Shown here: positions 1-13,100 of the stretch, piece after piece
Position numbering within the stretch: position 1 is the stretch's first letter
How the letters are laid out: every line of letters starts with the position of its first letter
Program-made: the position numbers and the translations under genes
The notes under the pieces: generated by a model
The model's database searches: none
Seen by the model: only the letters and a program-made list of their open reading frames with translations
Told to the model about the DNA's origin: nothing
Assembly (NCBI RefSeq): GCF_000524195.1
Contig: NW_020170386.1
Coordinates: 188,114 to 252,113, forward strand
Length of the DNA: 64,000 bases
From: Echinococcus granulosus
Lineage: Eukaryota; Platyhelminthes; Cestoda; Cyclophyllidea; Taeniidae
Reading direction: 5' to 3'

Positions 1-962
1 GAATCAACTACACCTATGCGTTAATTAAATGTTTCGTTTTCCAATTTGCACTAATATTGTAAATTAGTCGGCCTTCTACGTGGGGAGTTTTTCAGTGTTG
101 AAATTTAAAATATAGTAAAATATAATCAAGCCATTTTGAAAAATCCGAACTTTTGCTTTTCGAGTAATCTTCAACTTCTCCTAACTAACCATTTATGCTT
201 CAAGTGGAAAAAAAAGGGTCTTAAGAGTATATGCTAATTAGTCGTTATACCATATCTGTAAATTTTCGGTTGTACATACACTGCCAATCTCATGAAAAGC
301 ACAAACCTCTTGATAACTCGTCTATACTTAGAGTACTTTCGTCAATTGTTAGAACTAATCAGCTCGAGTCCATTAATTATTAACAAGTCCCGCCTCCGTA
401 ACAAAGGTTATTCTGAGTGGATCTACGCTAATTAAAGGGACAGCATTTTGCTTGATATTTCTGCCCCAAATTAAATTTTGTGGTTTCTATCTACACTGCA
501 TCAAGGTGAATGATCCAGCAAACGATAATATCTTTCTTTTTTGCTCATAAGCCCAAATTGGATAAGTTATCAATGAGTTTAAGCCGCTATCTTCATATGG
601 GTTGGAAGAAGACAACGTTTTAACAACAACCATTCAAAATGCGGTTTCTTGCATCTAGACTACTTCAAGTATTGTGCAAATGTGATGGTGAAATATTACA
701 AACAACGAAATGGTGTTACTTTAGTTCCTAGATTAAATGCTAAGCCAACAAAGACAGCTGCACAAATAAAAGTAGAAGCTTATAATCGTCGCAAATTACC
801 TCTCTCTCTAGAAATTAGTGTGAGCATTCAACAATCACTTTTAATGCCATCGAGAGCCATTAAAATGTGGTGCATTAAAAGTTCTCCACTTTTAGCAGCG
901 TCTATTCCCTGCGTCAAGTTTAGTTTGCATCACCCAAGAGGATTGTGGCGAAACCAAAACCG
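1..962. other. Downstream flank of the protocadherin gene
   Basis: AT-rich sequence without a convincing gene. The 140-codon plus-strand frame at 649-1071 starts at TTG, overlaps the protocadherin's putative last exon on the other strand and has no recognisable domain. Confidence 0.6.
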
Positions 963-1151
963 TTATAGGCGGAGTACACCTCCTCCGCACCTTGCTGGAA
1001 ATTTTCGCGCCTGCGACCACTTTGAAGCCCCAGGAAGGGTTTTGTACATGTTGGTAGAGGTGAGTGGGTGAGTAGTGCAGTGTGGCGAGGCGTGGCGTGA
1101 TGCAAGGAGGAGAGGGGTGATGATGGAGGTAGGAGTGGTAGAAACTGCGTG
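963..1151 (-). CDS. Protocadherin putative last coding exon
   Basis: 63 codons ending TAA. The acceptor has a long pyrimidine tract (CCCCCTTCCCTTCAG) and enters in phase 0, matching exon 5. The encoded tail is Ser/Thr/Pro- and His-rich and ends GGGVLRL. An alternative acceptor, AATTTCCAG at about 988, would instead give an end containing EEVYSAYNGFGFATILLG and stopping at 920; its pyrimidine tract is weaker. Another exon between 1151 and 3496 cannot be excluded. Confidence 0.35.
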   Translation of the reverse strand, partial: HAVSTTPTSIITPLLLASRHASPHCTTHPLTSTNMYKTLPGASKWSQARKFPARCGGGVLRL

Positions 1152-4100
1152 CTGAAGGGAAGGGGGATAAAAAAAGTGACACTAGTAAGAAACGCGGTTG
1201 TTGAAAAAATTTACCTGCCGAAGATAGGCAGTGTTGTGTGCGTGTCTGTTTAGAAAGCGCACATACACTCACACAATCCCTTTTGAGTGGTAAAAACATG
1301 TTCACACTAATAAGTATCAACTAAAGACTGCGACGATCTTTAACTAAATATTTACTCACTTCTAATAATAAATATTTTTGACCCTTTACGATTCCAATGC
1401 TATTATTATGGGGCCATTATGGCTACAGCTCCACAGCGACTTCAAAGTTAATTTTTAGGAGTTCCTTTTTAAGGCAAACCAACTGATAGAAGGTACGTGT
1501 GATCAGGTTAGAATATTCTTCAAATCAATCGCATTTCTTTGTTTGTACATGGTTCTTGGTAGTAAAAACCTTGGTCTTGGGTCAACTTAAATGATTATAA
1601 TAAATATACTGAGAGAATCAGAATATTTCTAGCTCTTGTGTCTGTGTATTGATTCAGCTCTCAAAAGAGAGCACTTTACTCAGTCCCAGAATGTACGCGT
1701 TATTTTTAACCAAGACATTCAGGCAGAAATAATGCATAATTTATATATGTACGTTAAGTCACTAATGAGATTCAACAGCAACAGTCCTTAATGCATTGTA
1801 CAGTCGATACAAATCCGCCTGTCTCATTTGCACTTTGATCTATGCACAATCACTTCGTCTCTTTCAGTTGCTATTACCCATTTTCTAAAGGAATTAAGGG
1901 ATAAAAAAGGGGCTGAAACGGGAGGCACACTGAAGCCGCCTCGTGCACCAAAATGAACCAACATGCATTTTGCGCAGGACACGAGAATTTCAGTCAATGT
2001 TTTGCGAAAATCATTTTAGGCGCATTTGAAAATGCAAAAGACAGATGCACAACAACTTTTACCAATTTTTAAGAGCGAATGCAAACAATGACATATTTAG
2101 CAGTGCAAGCTCAACTGTGACTGCGTGGTTATTTCATGATGTTGAACCAAGTCATTTGTCGCCTTGAAAGGATGTAAAAATCTAAAACGCCTTAATTTGC
2201 ATCACTTCCGGTAAAAATAGATGGTTTTTATTTCAATTTCATTTTAAAGAATATATGCAGGGAGGAATGCGCTCTTAAAAATTTGATTGAGTGAGGCTAC
2301 CTCGCAAGCATCAAATGCATCTGTGAATTTCCCAAAGTTACTCGATTAGTAATATCGCGTTTTCGACTTCATCCATTAGCGCTTTTTGAAAACATAGAAA
2401 CCGTTATAAAGCGTGCTTTTTGAAGCGGCGTTGCCATCGATTGGTTCAAAATCAAGGTAACCTACGTGATACTGCTGCACTCTGCATTGGTACCAGGGCA
2501 GGGAAGGGGCTCACTGCAAAACAATGGTTGAATGATCTGAATCCCATCTAAAAAACGCATAAATGCGTCAAAAATTATTGGTTGAACCAAATTACAAGTT
2601 AGTAGGGTTGCTCACCTACTGTTGCATAATTAAGGTTCACATTTCTCAATTAGCTTATGGATGCAGTTCTCATTTTCTATGTCTACTCTAATTTGTAAAA
2701 TTAAGACCCCACTTTGCATATACTTTCAGCTACATCGCTGAGGTAACTGAGCCATCTGCACAATCACGAACCAGCCACTCAAATGCCTAGTTAAAATCGC
2801 AAAGTTACTTTTTCCTTGAGTTTTCCTGTGAGGTTTTACTTAAAATGTCCTAAATGAGGACTATTATTTTATTTGAACGGTCGATATAAGCCTAATGAAA
2901 AAATGATATTTTAGTGAGTTACAAGAACTGCGCAGTGTCGAAAATTCCAGCGAAATGATTTAATGGAAGGAAATTATGTTCTTTCTAAGGTTAGTGACTA
3001 ATGCTTAACAACTGTTGCTTGTTTATAAAATCCGTACACAAAATTAACCAGAAGGAATTCGTCTGTTGTGTAAATATCGTGCAAAAATGGATCATCTTAT
3101 CATTTTTGCAGTCAAATGAACCACAAAATAAGATGCAACAGAACTCTTAGGACTTGTATTTAGTGCTTGTTGCCATAGTGTATCAACCGGAGTTTATAAT
3201 TCTACTTAAGAAATTTGAAAAAAGCTTTTTCTAAGACTATTTTACATTTTGAAGCATATTACATTTGTTTTCAGTAGAAGCGTCCATTCGAAATGACTAA
3301 TCTTTGATTTCGGGTATTTCATCCAATTCAAACGTCTTATCGAAAATGGAAATACCAAACGACTTATTCGTGAAGGTTTATGTTTTCATTATCACATACA
3401 TGACCGCACAATTATTATGGCTCTATTAATTTGCTTTTTGAAAACTCATTAATTGGCACAGGAATCCAAGCATTGACCTTTCAATGAATACTTACCTTGT
3501 TTGAGGAAAGGGGTCCGCCTTGATTTTTACTCAGGGGTTTCAGCAAGGTGTAGGGATCTTCTCCATTTACCGGATAGGTCTCTGATGCGAAAATGCTCCT
3601 TCCATCAGAGTCGCTGTGAGACGTTCCATCGGATGGTAGACCCGTCCTGTAGAAAACTGCCTTACTGCCAGGTACCTCATCATTTCGAATCAGCTGCAGT
3701 GCGTTCGTTGCACATGGTAAGCCCTCACGGGCGATGTTATTCTGAATCTGTGAAACTGAATGTGTGCGAGAATTTAATTCTCCAAGTCCGCCCTAGTATT
3801 TGGACTACAGTTGGAATCATGGAAAATACTGCTTGGAATCCTCTATTGTAACAACCATCTTTAACTTCCGTAAATGTCATATTGTTTGTCTAAAAACGAG
3901 TCTATTTTGATGAGTTGAAGAAACTGTTACTACTTTATACTTCCCCAAGACATGATTTACCTCAAAAATCTGCTTTTTTCCTCCCAGTAAAGCTTTGATC
4001 AAGTTAGCACGTAGTAGGATGCTTATTCTAAAATTTATGCAGTGAAAGTAGTGGAAGCACCATGTGGTAATGTTATTAGACATGCGGCTTCCAAATTATC

Positions 4101-7100
4101 GATACGACGACTCCCAGCTATTATTCGCATTAGATTTCTATCAAAATTTGCAGTGTTGTGTAGCATCTAGGTTTAGGGAATCAGAATATTACTTATTTTT
4201 CTGCTTTATTTTTATTACTCTTAACATTATATCAACAACTAATCCACTTCAAATTTAATGACACACGTATCAAGTCTACAATAAGGTAGATTGTTAACTT
4301 ATAAATAAGTCTATAAGTTGTATCACCTGGTGGACAGGAGAGGTTCTTCTTTTTAGAAATGGATCATTCATAAAAACTCCAATATAAGTATTTATGATGC
4401 TTTCTTTGATCTACAACTCACTTCTGTCTTCATCTCTCTAAACAGATGTTTTGAGCATCAAATGGCACTGTAGTTTGCCTCGAAGGAAGCAGATTTGGCA
4501 TTTCTAACGTTTTGTGAATCACCGATCTGACACACTGTCTTGCCCACCACCAGGTCACTTTTACTTAACCATTTGACCGATCACAAATTCAGTCTTAATA
4601 GTAATTTGTAAAGTAGTACGAGCATTGATAAAATAATCTATGAAATAAAGGCTTATAATTAATCACTTCATACATGTAATGACATTCACGGCTTTTTAGA
4701 TTTACTTGGAATAATTCCAGCAGTATTTATGGTCGTCTTTCCTTACTGCATCACTATTTCGGGATTAGCACAAAATAATGACTCTGAGATTTTTTGACGA
4801 ATAATTTAAAAAATGGCAAAAAGATGACTGGACATGCTTTTGGCTTCTTTGAGTAGGATTGGTTTGTTTAGCTTTTCTACCAAGAACTTTAACCAATTTT
4901 AGAACCAAGATATCAAGCCTGCAACCAGTAAACATTACCACAGAAATTTTTCAATATTTAATGTACTTCAATTCTTTTGGATGAGCCTCCGCGAAAAAGC
5001 CCAACGTTTAAGAACAAGCTAATTTTTACTCAAATTACTTTGAGGTCTCTTGTTTTGTGCCTTCTCTATGAATGCTCAGTAAGTACTTCCCATGCATTGA
5101 GCTTGTTTGAAGTAAAAACTATCCCCACCGAAAAGTCTGATCCGGTATGTCTTGCAACATCGACAAATTAGCATATCTTTTCCACCCCTAATTATATTAA
5201 TAAAAGAAAATTGCCTACTGCACCAGTAAACAAGGGAGTAACTAAAGTGGATCACTGTCTACATAACTGAAATTTATTGAGTTTCAGTGTGAAAATAGGC
5301 AAAGCAATATTCGTCGATAATTTTGTGTGCATTTTGTAATGATTTAGCATTCGTGACCATAGTAGTTTTATGGTCAAAGCAGCGCAACAACACTACTTAA
5401 ATACCGCTTTGTACATGTTAAATTAGATTAATCGCCAATGAACGCGAATAGAAAACAAGTTCTTAATTTTCGCTTAAGTGAACTTCATTATATCATTTCC
5501 AAACAGAACCTCAAGACCCTACCCTTAGGTCCGTCTTTGTGCCCGTGATTTGTGTTAATTTCGATGAATCGGCGACGACGTATGAGGAGAATGAGGACAA
5601 CGGTGACCACCAAGAGGACAACGAAAATGGAAGAGAGCACGAAGATAATGATGCGGTCGGTGAGGAAAGCAAAGGGCTGCACCGTCGTCAGTGCGGGCGG
5701 AAGCGGTAACAGCGGCGCCAGTCGCGAGTCTTCACGGCGTCCCTGACCGCCCTCCCCACCACCACCATCACTTTCAACCCTGCCGCCGCCCTCACCATGT
5801 GAGCCCCCAGGAGCGCGATGCCGGGTCTGCGGTACTCGCACCCCTGGTGGGCAGTCTCCTAGAGAGCATTTAGCTGTCTCTCCTCGCCAAACGACCGACA
5901 TCTTACCATCTCCTTTGTAACCCACAGAGGCTTCCAACTGATTTTTCTGAATATTAAACAATTAACCGCGTATTTGCTTGCTGCATGATTTTCCACTTGT
6001 TTATAATCCCAGTTCTTTGCACTGATTAATTGTAAGCTTCCCACAATGTGTTACACTTGTTTGTCGCACTTCAAAATGGCAAATTAACATTTATCCGTGT
6101 ATCATTAGTATCAACCAAGTATAAAGCGAGTCGCTGAAATTTGCATCACGAAAACAAGTTTCAATAAAATCTAGCGAAGCGTTGAGATAAGTCTTGGAGT
6201 GTCATAAAATGATTGCTAAAAACATTTCATTTTTGTAAATACCTTCCAACCAGATTGCTCACTAAGTAAATGCATAATAAGGATAATGTTTTACTCAAAA
6301 AAATGTGTCAAGAAATCATGGGTCAAAATGGACAGGTCAGCTAATGGCATTCGAATCGCCTCACATTAGTCTGTCTTTCTCCATAACTTAAAAGTGAGAT
6401 ATCTAAATATTGCAAAATTTAAAAAACTAGTTTACAAATGTATGGCTCCGAAAAAGGTGACCTTTACATAAAGTAATAAATGGGAGGCATAAGTGAAACA
6501 GCTTACTGTCACAGCGTGAATGATGACTGCAATCGACGTGTTTCGTTGAACGATGCTCCCCAAGTCATGGGCGCTGATAGTTAGAAGGTATTTTGTTGGA
6601 GTGCTAGGGAGTTGTTCCGTCAATAGAACCATTCCTGCCTGTTCATCAATAGAAAAGATGGCACCCTTGGCACTAGCCTCGTTGACTCTTGCCCCCGCTA
6701 CTAGGGGTGTGGATTGGCTCAGGGAGTAGCGCACAGTGCCATTCTCACCCGCATCAGGATCTGTGGCGGTCACTGTGAAAATTTGCTGACCCGCTGGTGC
6801 TCCCACCTCGACCCGAAGTGTTGTGTGTGATGCAGGGAAAGTAATTGTAGGTGCGTTGTCATTTTCGTCGTTCACAATGACAGTCACCGTGGTTGTTGCC
6901 GTGAATTGGGTCCTCTTTTCGCTTGTCTGTTGGTGAAGCAGGCCGTCGGAAGTGTCAATGGCAATGACATGAAATATGTGATGAATATACTGTTCTCTAT
7001 CGAGCGGATGCAATGCATGTATGTTACCAGTGTTGGGGTCGATTTTAAAGTGTCTTGCAGGATTGTAATCACGTGGATAGCTGGTTGAATTTGAGAAGTC

Positions 7101-10100
7101 ATGATCGGTAATCGGCTGCAGACGATAAACAATCTTCCCATTTAATCCCATGTCGGAGTCGTGAGCTAGCACTGTGCCGATCGGATGACCGTTAAGGGGT
7201 CTGCAGTTCTCCTCAACAAAGAATTCGTATGTTGTCCTCTCAAATATGGGTGGACAATCATTTACATCAGTGATTGTTACTTGGATCTCCGTATGAGCAG
7301 TGTGTTTTCCATCAGAGACTTGAGCGCGGAGATGTGTCACTACTGTGGATTCATTTGTTGCTAGACTCCGCTTGACCTCAATCCCCTCGTATTTTGATAT
7401 GAGAAAGGCTTCTCTATCAAATGGTCTAACAATATGTAAAGTCCCTGATTTTGAGTCAATTTTAAATGCATCCTGTGGATTGCTGAGCAGAGTGTATGTT
7501 AGTACGGGATCGAGGTCTCGATCACGAGCTTGAATATTGCCGATTGGTTTACCCTCCGATTTTGTTGACGGTTGATTCGTGAAGTCGGGAACATTTTCCC
7601 CTACTGAAAATGTGTAGATGGCTTGACTGAATTCTGGAGGGCAATCATTTTCATCGAGAATTCGAATGGAAACTAGAGCTATTGCTGTCAATTGCTTCGC
7701 TCTGTCAGTGACAATCGTAAACTCTTTGCCTCCATTTGCATCACTGATGGAAGGTGCGGCGATAGATGGTGGGCTGACGTCTTGGACAAACGTCTGCGTT
7801 TGGCCGGTCTTATAAACATTGTCAATGCATATTATCCGAAAAGGCACCTTAAGGAAAAAAGAGAATTAATAATAAAATATGAGTATTCTTCAGGTTCATT
7901 TTTTGCATTTTAACAATGTATTCATGGTGTTTGGCTAGGGCATTAATGGCAGGAAGCTGAAGAGTGTTTTTTGATTGCTGAATAAAAGTTGAATGGATTC
8001 TTCGGAAACTAAATGAGATAACAGTAAGTTAGATGAAGGTGTCAACCTATAGAGTGGTTAAAACTTTTCAAAAGCTTTAAACCATGAGTAGACTTTTTGA
8101 AAGCTCCTGAATGTCTCCTGGGAAACACCAAGGGCACACTCGCAGATTCGCTTGAGTGGTCGTGCGCGAAGCTCACCTTATTGATTGTGTTGTCCAGCGT
8201 CCTTAATGAGACATGTTAATTATTCATGTCCACAAGGATAACGGCACAATTCCCGCACGATCGTACTCTCTCCCCTTTTAAGCAGTGACTGCCACTCTAA
8301 ACGTGCGGCCTAGGATTTTTCTTAAGATTTATGTAGAATTTTTATTCCTAATTTCATTTGAGTCTTGCACTTAATTTCTTTAATAATCATACAGCTGGCG
8401 GTCAAATGCAAGAAGTTTAAACTTAAATTCATTTGATTTTTAGATATGGAATTGTGATATCGAAATCTCTTGAGACTGAGACGGTCACTTCCCAGGAGTT
8501 TATTTGTGTTTCAGGTTTCGATTTACATGGCACACCTGATGTTAATGTTGATTTTTATTCCCATTACCTTTCCTTTACATATAGGTTTTATTATTGAGAT
8601 CAATTTCATGCCTTTGAATACTCCAAAAATCTCTATGAACATAAGGAGTTGCATTTATTGGTTTTATGCAGTCAAATTGATGGCAAGTTTTGCTCTGAAA
8701 TGTAAAAGACTTTTGATATTTAAACGTTTGAAGCCACAAATGGCTTGTTAATATGGCTTCATTAATGATCGACTTGGCTTTTAAAATAAAATCTCCCTTG
8801 CCAACTGTTTTGAAAAATTGATTAAAGATAAATGAACAAGTTCATTGAAATTGGAGGGAAAATACAGTAGTGTGGCTGAGGTGATTATTTCTAGCATAAG
8901 TTGGGTATTGGAAGACTCATAAAGCCTCATGATATCCGGAAGTTTGTGGATCAGAGACCAGCAGTACAACATGCGACATCCGCCGTCCTTAGCATTTCCG
9001 GTTTAGCGCTAACGACCCTTTTGGTCGCCATATTAAAATAAAGAGGATTTTGGCCTATCCATATTCCGTTATTCAACAAAGGCGCCATGAGTCGCCTGGA
9101 CATCCAACTACCACTCTCAAAGTGATGTGCACTTACCTTCTGGCTAACATTATCTGCTGACATCTCTATTTTGTGCTTTAGTGCAATATAGCTTCTCCCA
9201 ATGTCTTCTCGATTATTCAGCTAGAATATGAGGCCCATCTCCAAATATGCCTTTGTTAGAAGTAAATAACAGATTCTATACCAAATTGTAGTTTTTATTT
9301 GCTGCATTAAATAATGAATGAACCAGTTTGCTAATAATAATTTACAACGTTCTTCTAATGTGTCCAATTAAACACACTGTGAAACACCGAAATTAGTTCC
9401 AACATTATGAAGCATTCGGAGGAAGGTGGTAAAACATTTTCTGTTAAAAATACCTTAGGAAGTAAAAATGGCTCAAACAAACATGTTGTGGCCCAATTCT
9501 TTGCTCAGTACTTCTAAGTACCTTAGGCAATCATCTGAATGTCTTCTGACTGAATGATGGATTGCCCTTGGTCATATGTTACATGATAAAAAAAGCACTC
9601 CCAGAAGCGGCATCATTATTTATTTGTTCCTCTTCTTAATCTTGTGAGGGAAAAGTGCTCAGACACTGGGAACACACTTTATTAGGTTGTTTTAGGTGGC
9701 TACTAGTGTTTAAATCGTTAGACAAATATTGTTGTTGCAAAGAGTCCCATTGTCGGTTGTTTATGGTTGGTCTCTTGATGTTAAAGCTCAGGTACTTTTG
9801 ATGTGCGAAACTCTCGCTTTGAGGTATTTTTTCCAAAATTAAAGCCCTATATTGAAATAATTATTCAGCTCTAGTATCCAAATGAAGTCAAATATTTGTG
9901 GGATTTTCTTAAACGCTTTTGTGGTTAGGTTTTACCTGTTGAATCTCTTCCCTGTCAAATGGTTTCTGAGTCGTCAGTTTGAAAGAGAGCTCTCTGTTTG
10001 CAGAGCGAGGTTCCATCTCGCCAGGACCCTCGAATGAATCGAATTCAGCGGTGCTTCCACTGATTGGAACTAGTTTGAAGGCCCCATTGTCCGTTCTGCA

Positions 10101-13100
10101 GGCTACCTGTCCCCACGGTCCTGAGTCAAGGTCACGCACAGTGACGAAAGCGATGACACTGCGCCCCACATTCTCCATCACCACCCCGTGGACCTTCTGG
10201 GGTGACGACCCCCTGAAAAACATGTTTCCCTGGTATTGTGGGCCCTGAGTTGCAAGAAAATTGACAGAGATTTTCGGGGTCATGTCATTAACATCCAGCA
10301 CCCGCACCGTTACAGTCGCCTCTGATGTATGTCGCCTTGGAGAGCCGTTGTCGGTGGCGATTACACGAAGAGTAAAATCGCGACTTCGACGAATAGAGAT
10401 TTCCTGTGGGGTGCTTGACTGTGCATCAATTCCAGTGTCCAGATCTGGGGACTGCCGAATAAAAAGTTTCGCATAGCCTGGCGTAATTGTGCGGACGTCG
10501 AAGTATTGCTGGACCACCTTTGACTCTTCTGTCATGGGTGCTGGTAACTCAAATGATACCTACGAGAAAAGTAGGACATGAATTCCGATGCAGCCAACTT
10601 ACTTTAAAATTTGCCATCAATATGAAATAAAAACTTATTTTGGATTGGTTTCCTGGTAAACCTGAGAAAGTATTGGATTAATTGCAAAATGGCTTCCGAT
10701 TGACTTAATTTTCACTTACCACCTCGACACCTTCACATTTCGAGAAGTAAACCATTAATTACCTGTAAAATAAGGATTCCATCGGTATCCTTAAATTTCA
10801 AACTTATGTGATGGAACCTTATTTCTAGCGTTTGGTCTTCCACTGTAATTGTTTTTTACGATCACATAGGGTCTCAATATTAAAAGCTCGGTCGTATTCA
10901 CTAAACCCCTTAGACAGAGGGGATGGGTTGAGCAACAGTTGCTGTCAGAAGTAGCGGCACGCGAATTCATTTTCAACTTAATCCTGCTGAATTAATGGAC
11001 ACAACTGGATGCTCGCGGCGCTTGGAACACGACACAAAACAGTGGACAGTAGTATAAACGACAACTGTCTGCACTGCTAACAGCTGGAATTAATTTTATG
11101 CTTTGACAGGAGAAGGAAAATTTATGACTTGATGTTTAGATATCCAGTCATTCTCCTTAGCCAAAGGAGTTCACCTTTGTCTGGGTGATGCAGAAGGATA
11201 TACAAGCTATGAATTTAACTAGACATTCCTACCAACACTCGTCAAATGTTAGAATTTTAGGGCACCATTGCTAGCATAACCAGATTGCCAATGCACGACT
11301 TTTAAAAGGTCGTTATTTAAGTTATTTTAATCAAAATTGGTTACTTTTCTTCCTTTTGAATTACAGATGTCAATGATTCAATGCACCATAACGTTGTGGC
11401 AGATAGTCGCAAAAATTGAGTTTGTGTCGCTTTACGTAAAATCTCCTTATTATTTGTCTACGTGCGCGCTCCCAGATCGCTTACATATGTAGTCAGCTTT
11501 GCCACACACACCATCAAACATGCAAGAGGTCACCGAAAAACATTTTGATTACTTGTGTGTGCGTAAGCGATCAAAGTGTCGTGATGTACAGTTTCGTCAA
11601 CAGGACAGCCGTGAACAAGGCTCCCAGGGAGGCAATATTAGGACACAGTTGTAGGAGAACCGATTAATGCGTCTAATGATTGTGATGCAAATCAAATTTT
11701 CAGTTCTGTCAATGAATAAACTGAGAACCTGAGCATTCACATCACAAAAGGAGATAGAATTGAAAGGAATGAAAGAAGACAAACACTTTAAAGAGTTAAG
11801 ATTCTCTCTGCGGCTACAAAGGAGTTTACCTGACAGTTGGAAGGGAACCACAATGATTTACAAAACTTTCACACGGGTGTTGTAAATTGATGGTCGACTT
11901 ATTCCTCTTTTATGGCTGAAGCACATTAGGTCCCGAAATAAATGCATTTACCTGTTACGTGAATAAAAGCTAAATACTGGAGCAATGAGCCCGTAAGATG
12001 TCAGTTAACGCATTACTATCAGCAAAATGTAAGCATTCACTGACATCCATTACTGATTCAGATAGAGAAGGTAGGGAATTCGTTTTCGGCAGAAAAAAAG
12101 ACAGGTCCATTCCATAGAAGTGAATAATGTTATTGCCCACAACATAAATATTTATTGAAGACGAAAACTAAGTACAGGAAAGCATTTGAATTCATAACCG
12201 TTTTTTAAAAGTCGTTTCATTTTGTACCATTTAAAAAGCATTTTTACTATGGCAACATATAAAATTTAATCGGCATACACTTATCGATTTAACTTTTTTT
12301 CAAATTTCAAATGATAATAAAACCACGTGAGGAATTATGGCAAACTGTATGTTCATGAAAATCGGCTGTTTTTTGGCGACTCAAGACTTTTCCTTGCCTG
12401 TGTTAAGAAAATACTTGGTTTGTGTGAAAGGCGAAAGCAAATGCCTTTGTGCGATTTCCTGAGATCGCTTCTTATTTTTATGAAATATTTTAATTCATCA
12501 CCTCCTACTATGTGTAAACCTTTAATAACTAAGCAAAAGTACAATTAATGTGTGCAATAAAGTCATGTTTAAGTCCACACTACTTATGAGCAGGCGATAT
12601 CTCGATGCAATTATCCTGCATTCTCCTTTTTAAAGGTAGTCAACACATGAAAATGCTAGTTCAATTTTAAAAAAGAATCATATTTGGGGAAAATCTTCAG
12701 GAACTGCACACCAGCTACTGCGGTAGAGGGAGTGCAGTTAGTAAGGCTACCAGTAGAGGGATAATTACCAATCCCTTTTGATAAAATGCCGGCATTCAGT
12801 AAATGCTTTTTCGATTGACACCATCCATTACTCATCTTTTTCCATCATTTCTTTCGGCTTACCAAAAGTAAAGGTCAAAATATGCTACTTCAAATTCGCT
12901 TATTTCCCATATTGTTTTCAGATTTAGGCGTCAAATCCTTCTAAACCCGAAAGATAACTAAATTGTGCGATCTAAGGATAATACCATGCACACACGGTAT
13001 CGGTGAGCAGATTTCTATGACAAAACCTACACTATTAGTATCCACACCGATATTATTCAATAGTCAACTCCGAGTTCCAAAACCTGCTCGCCAAAATATT

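Noticed and set aside
3501..3851. 116-codon plus-strand open frame
   Set aside because: Antisense of the protocadherin tail exon; the minus strand has the acceptor, the GTAAGT donor and matching phases.
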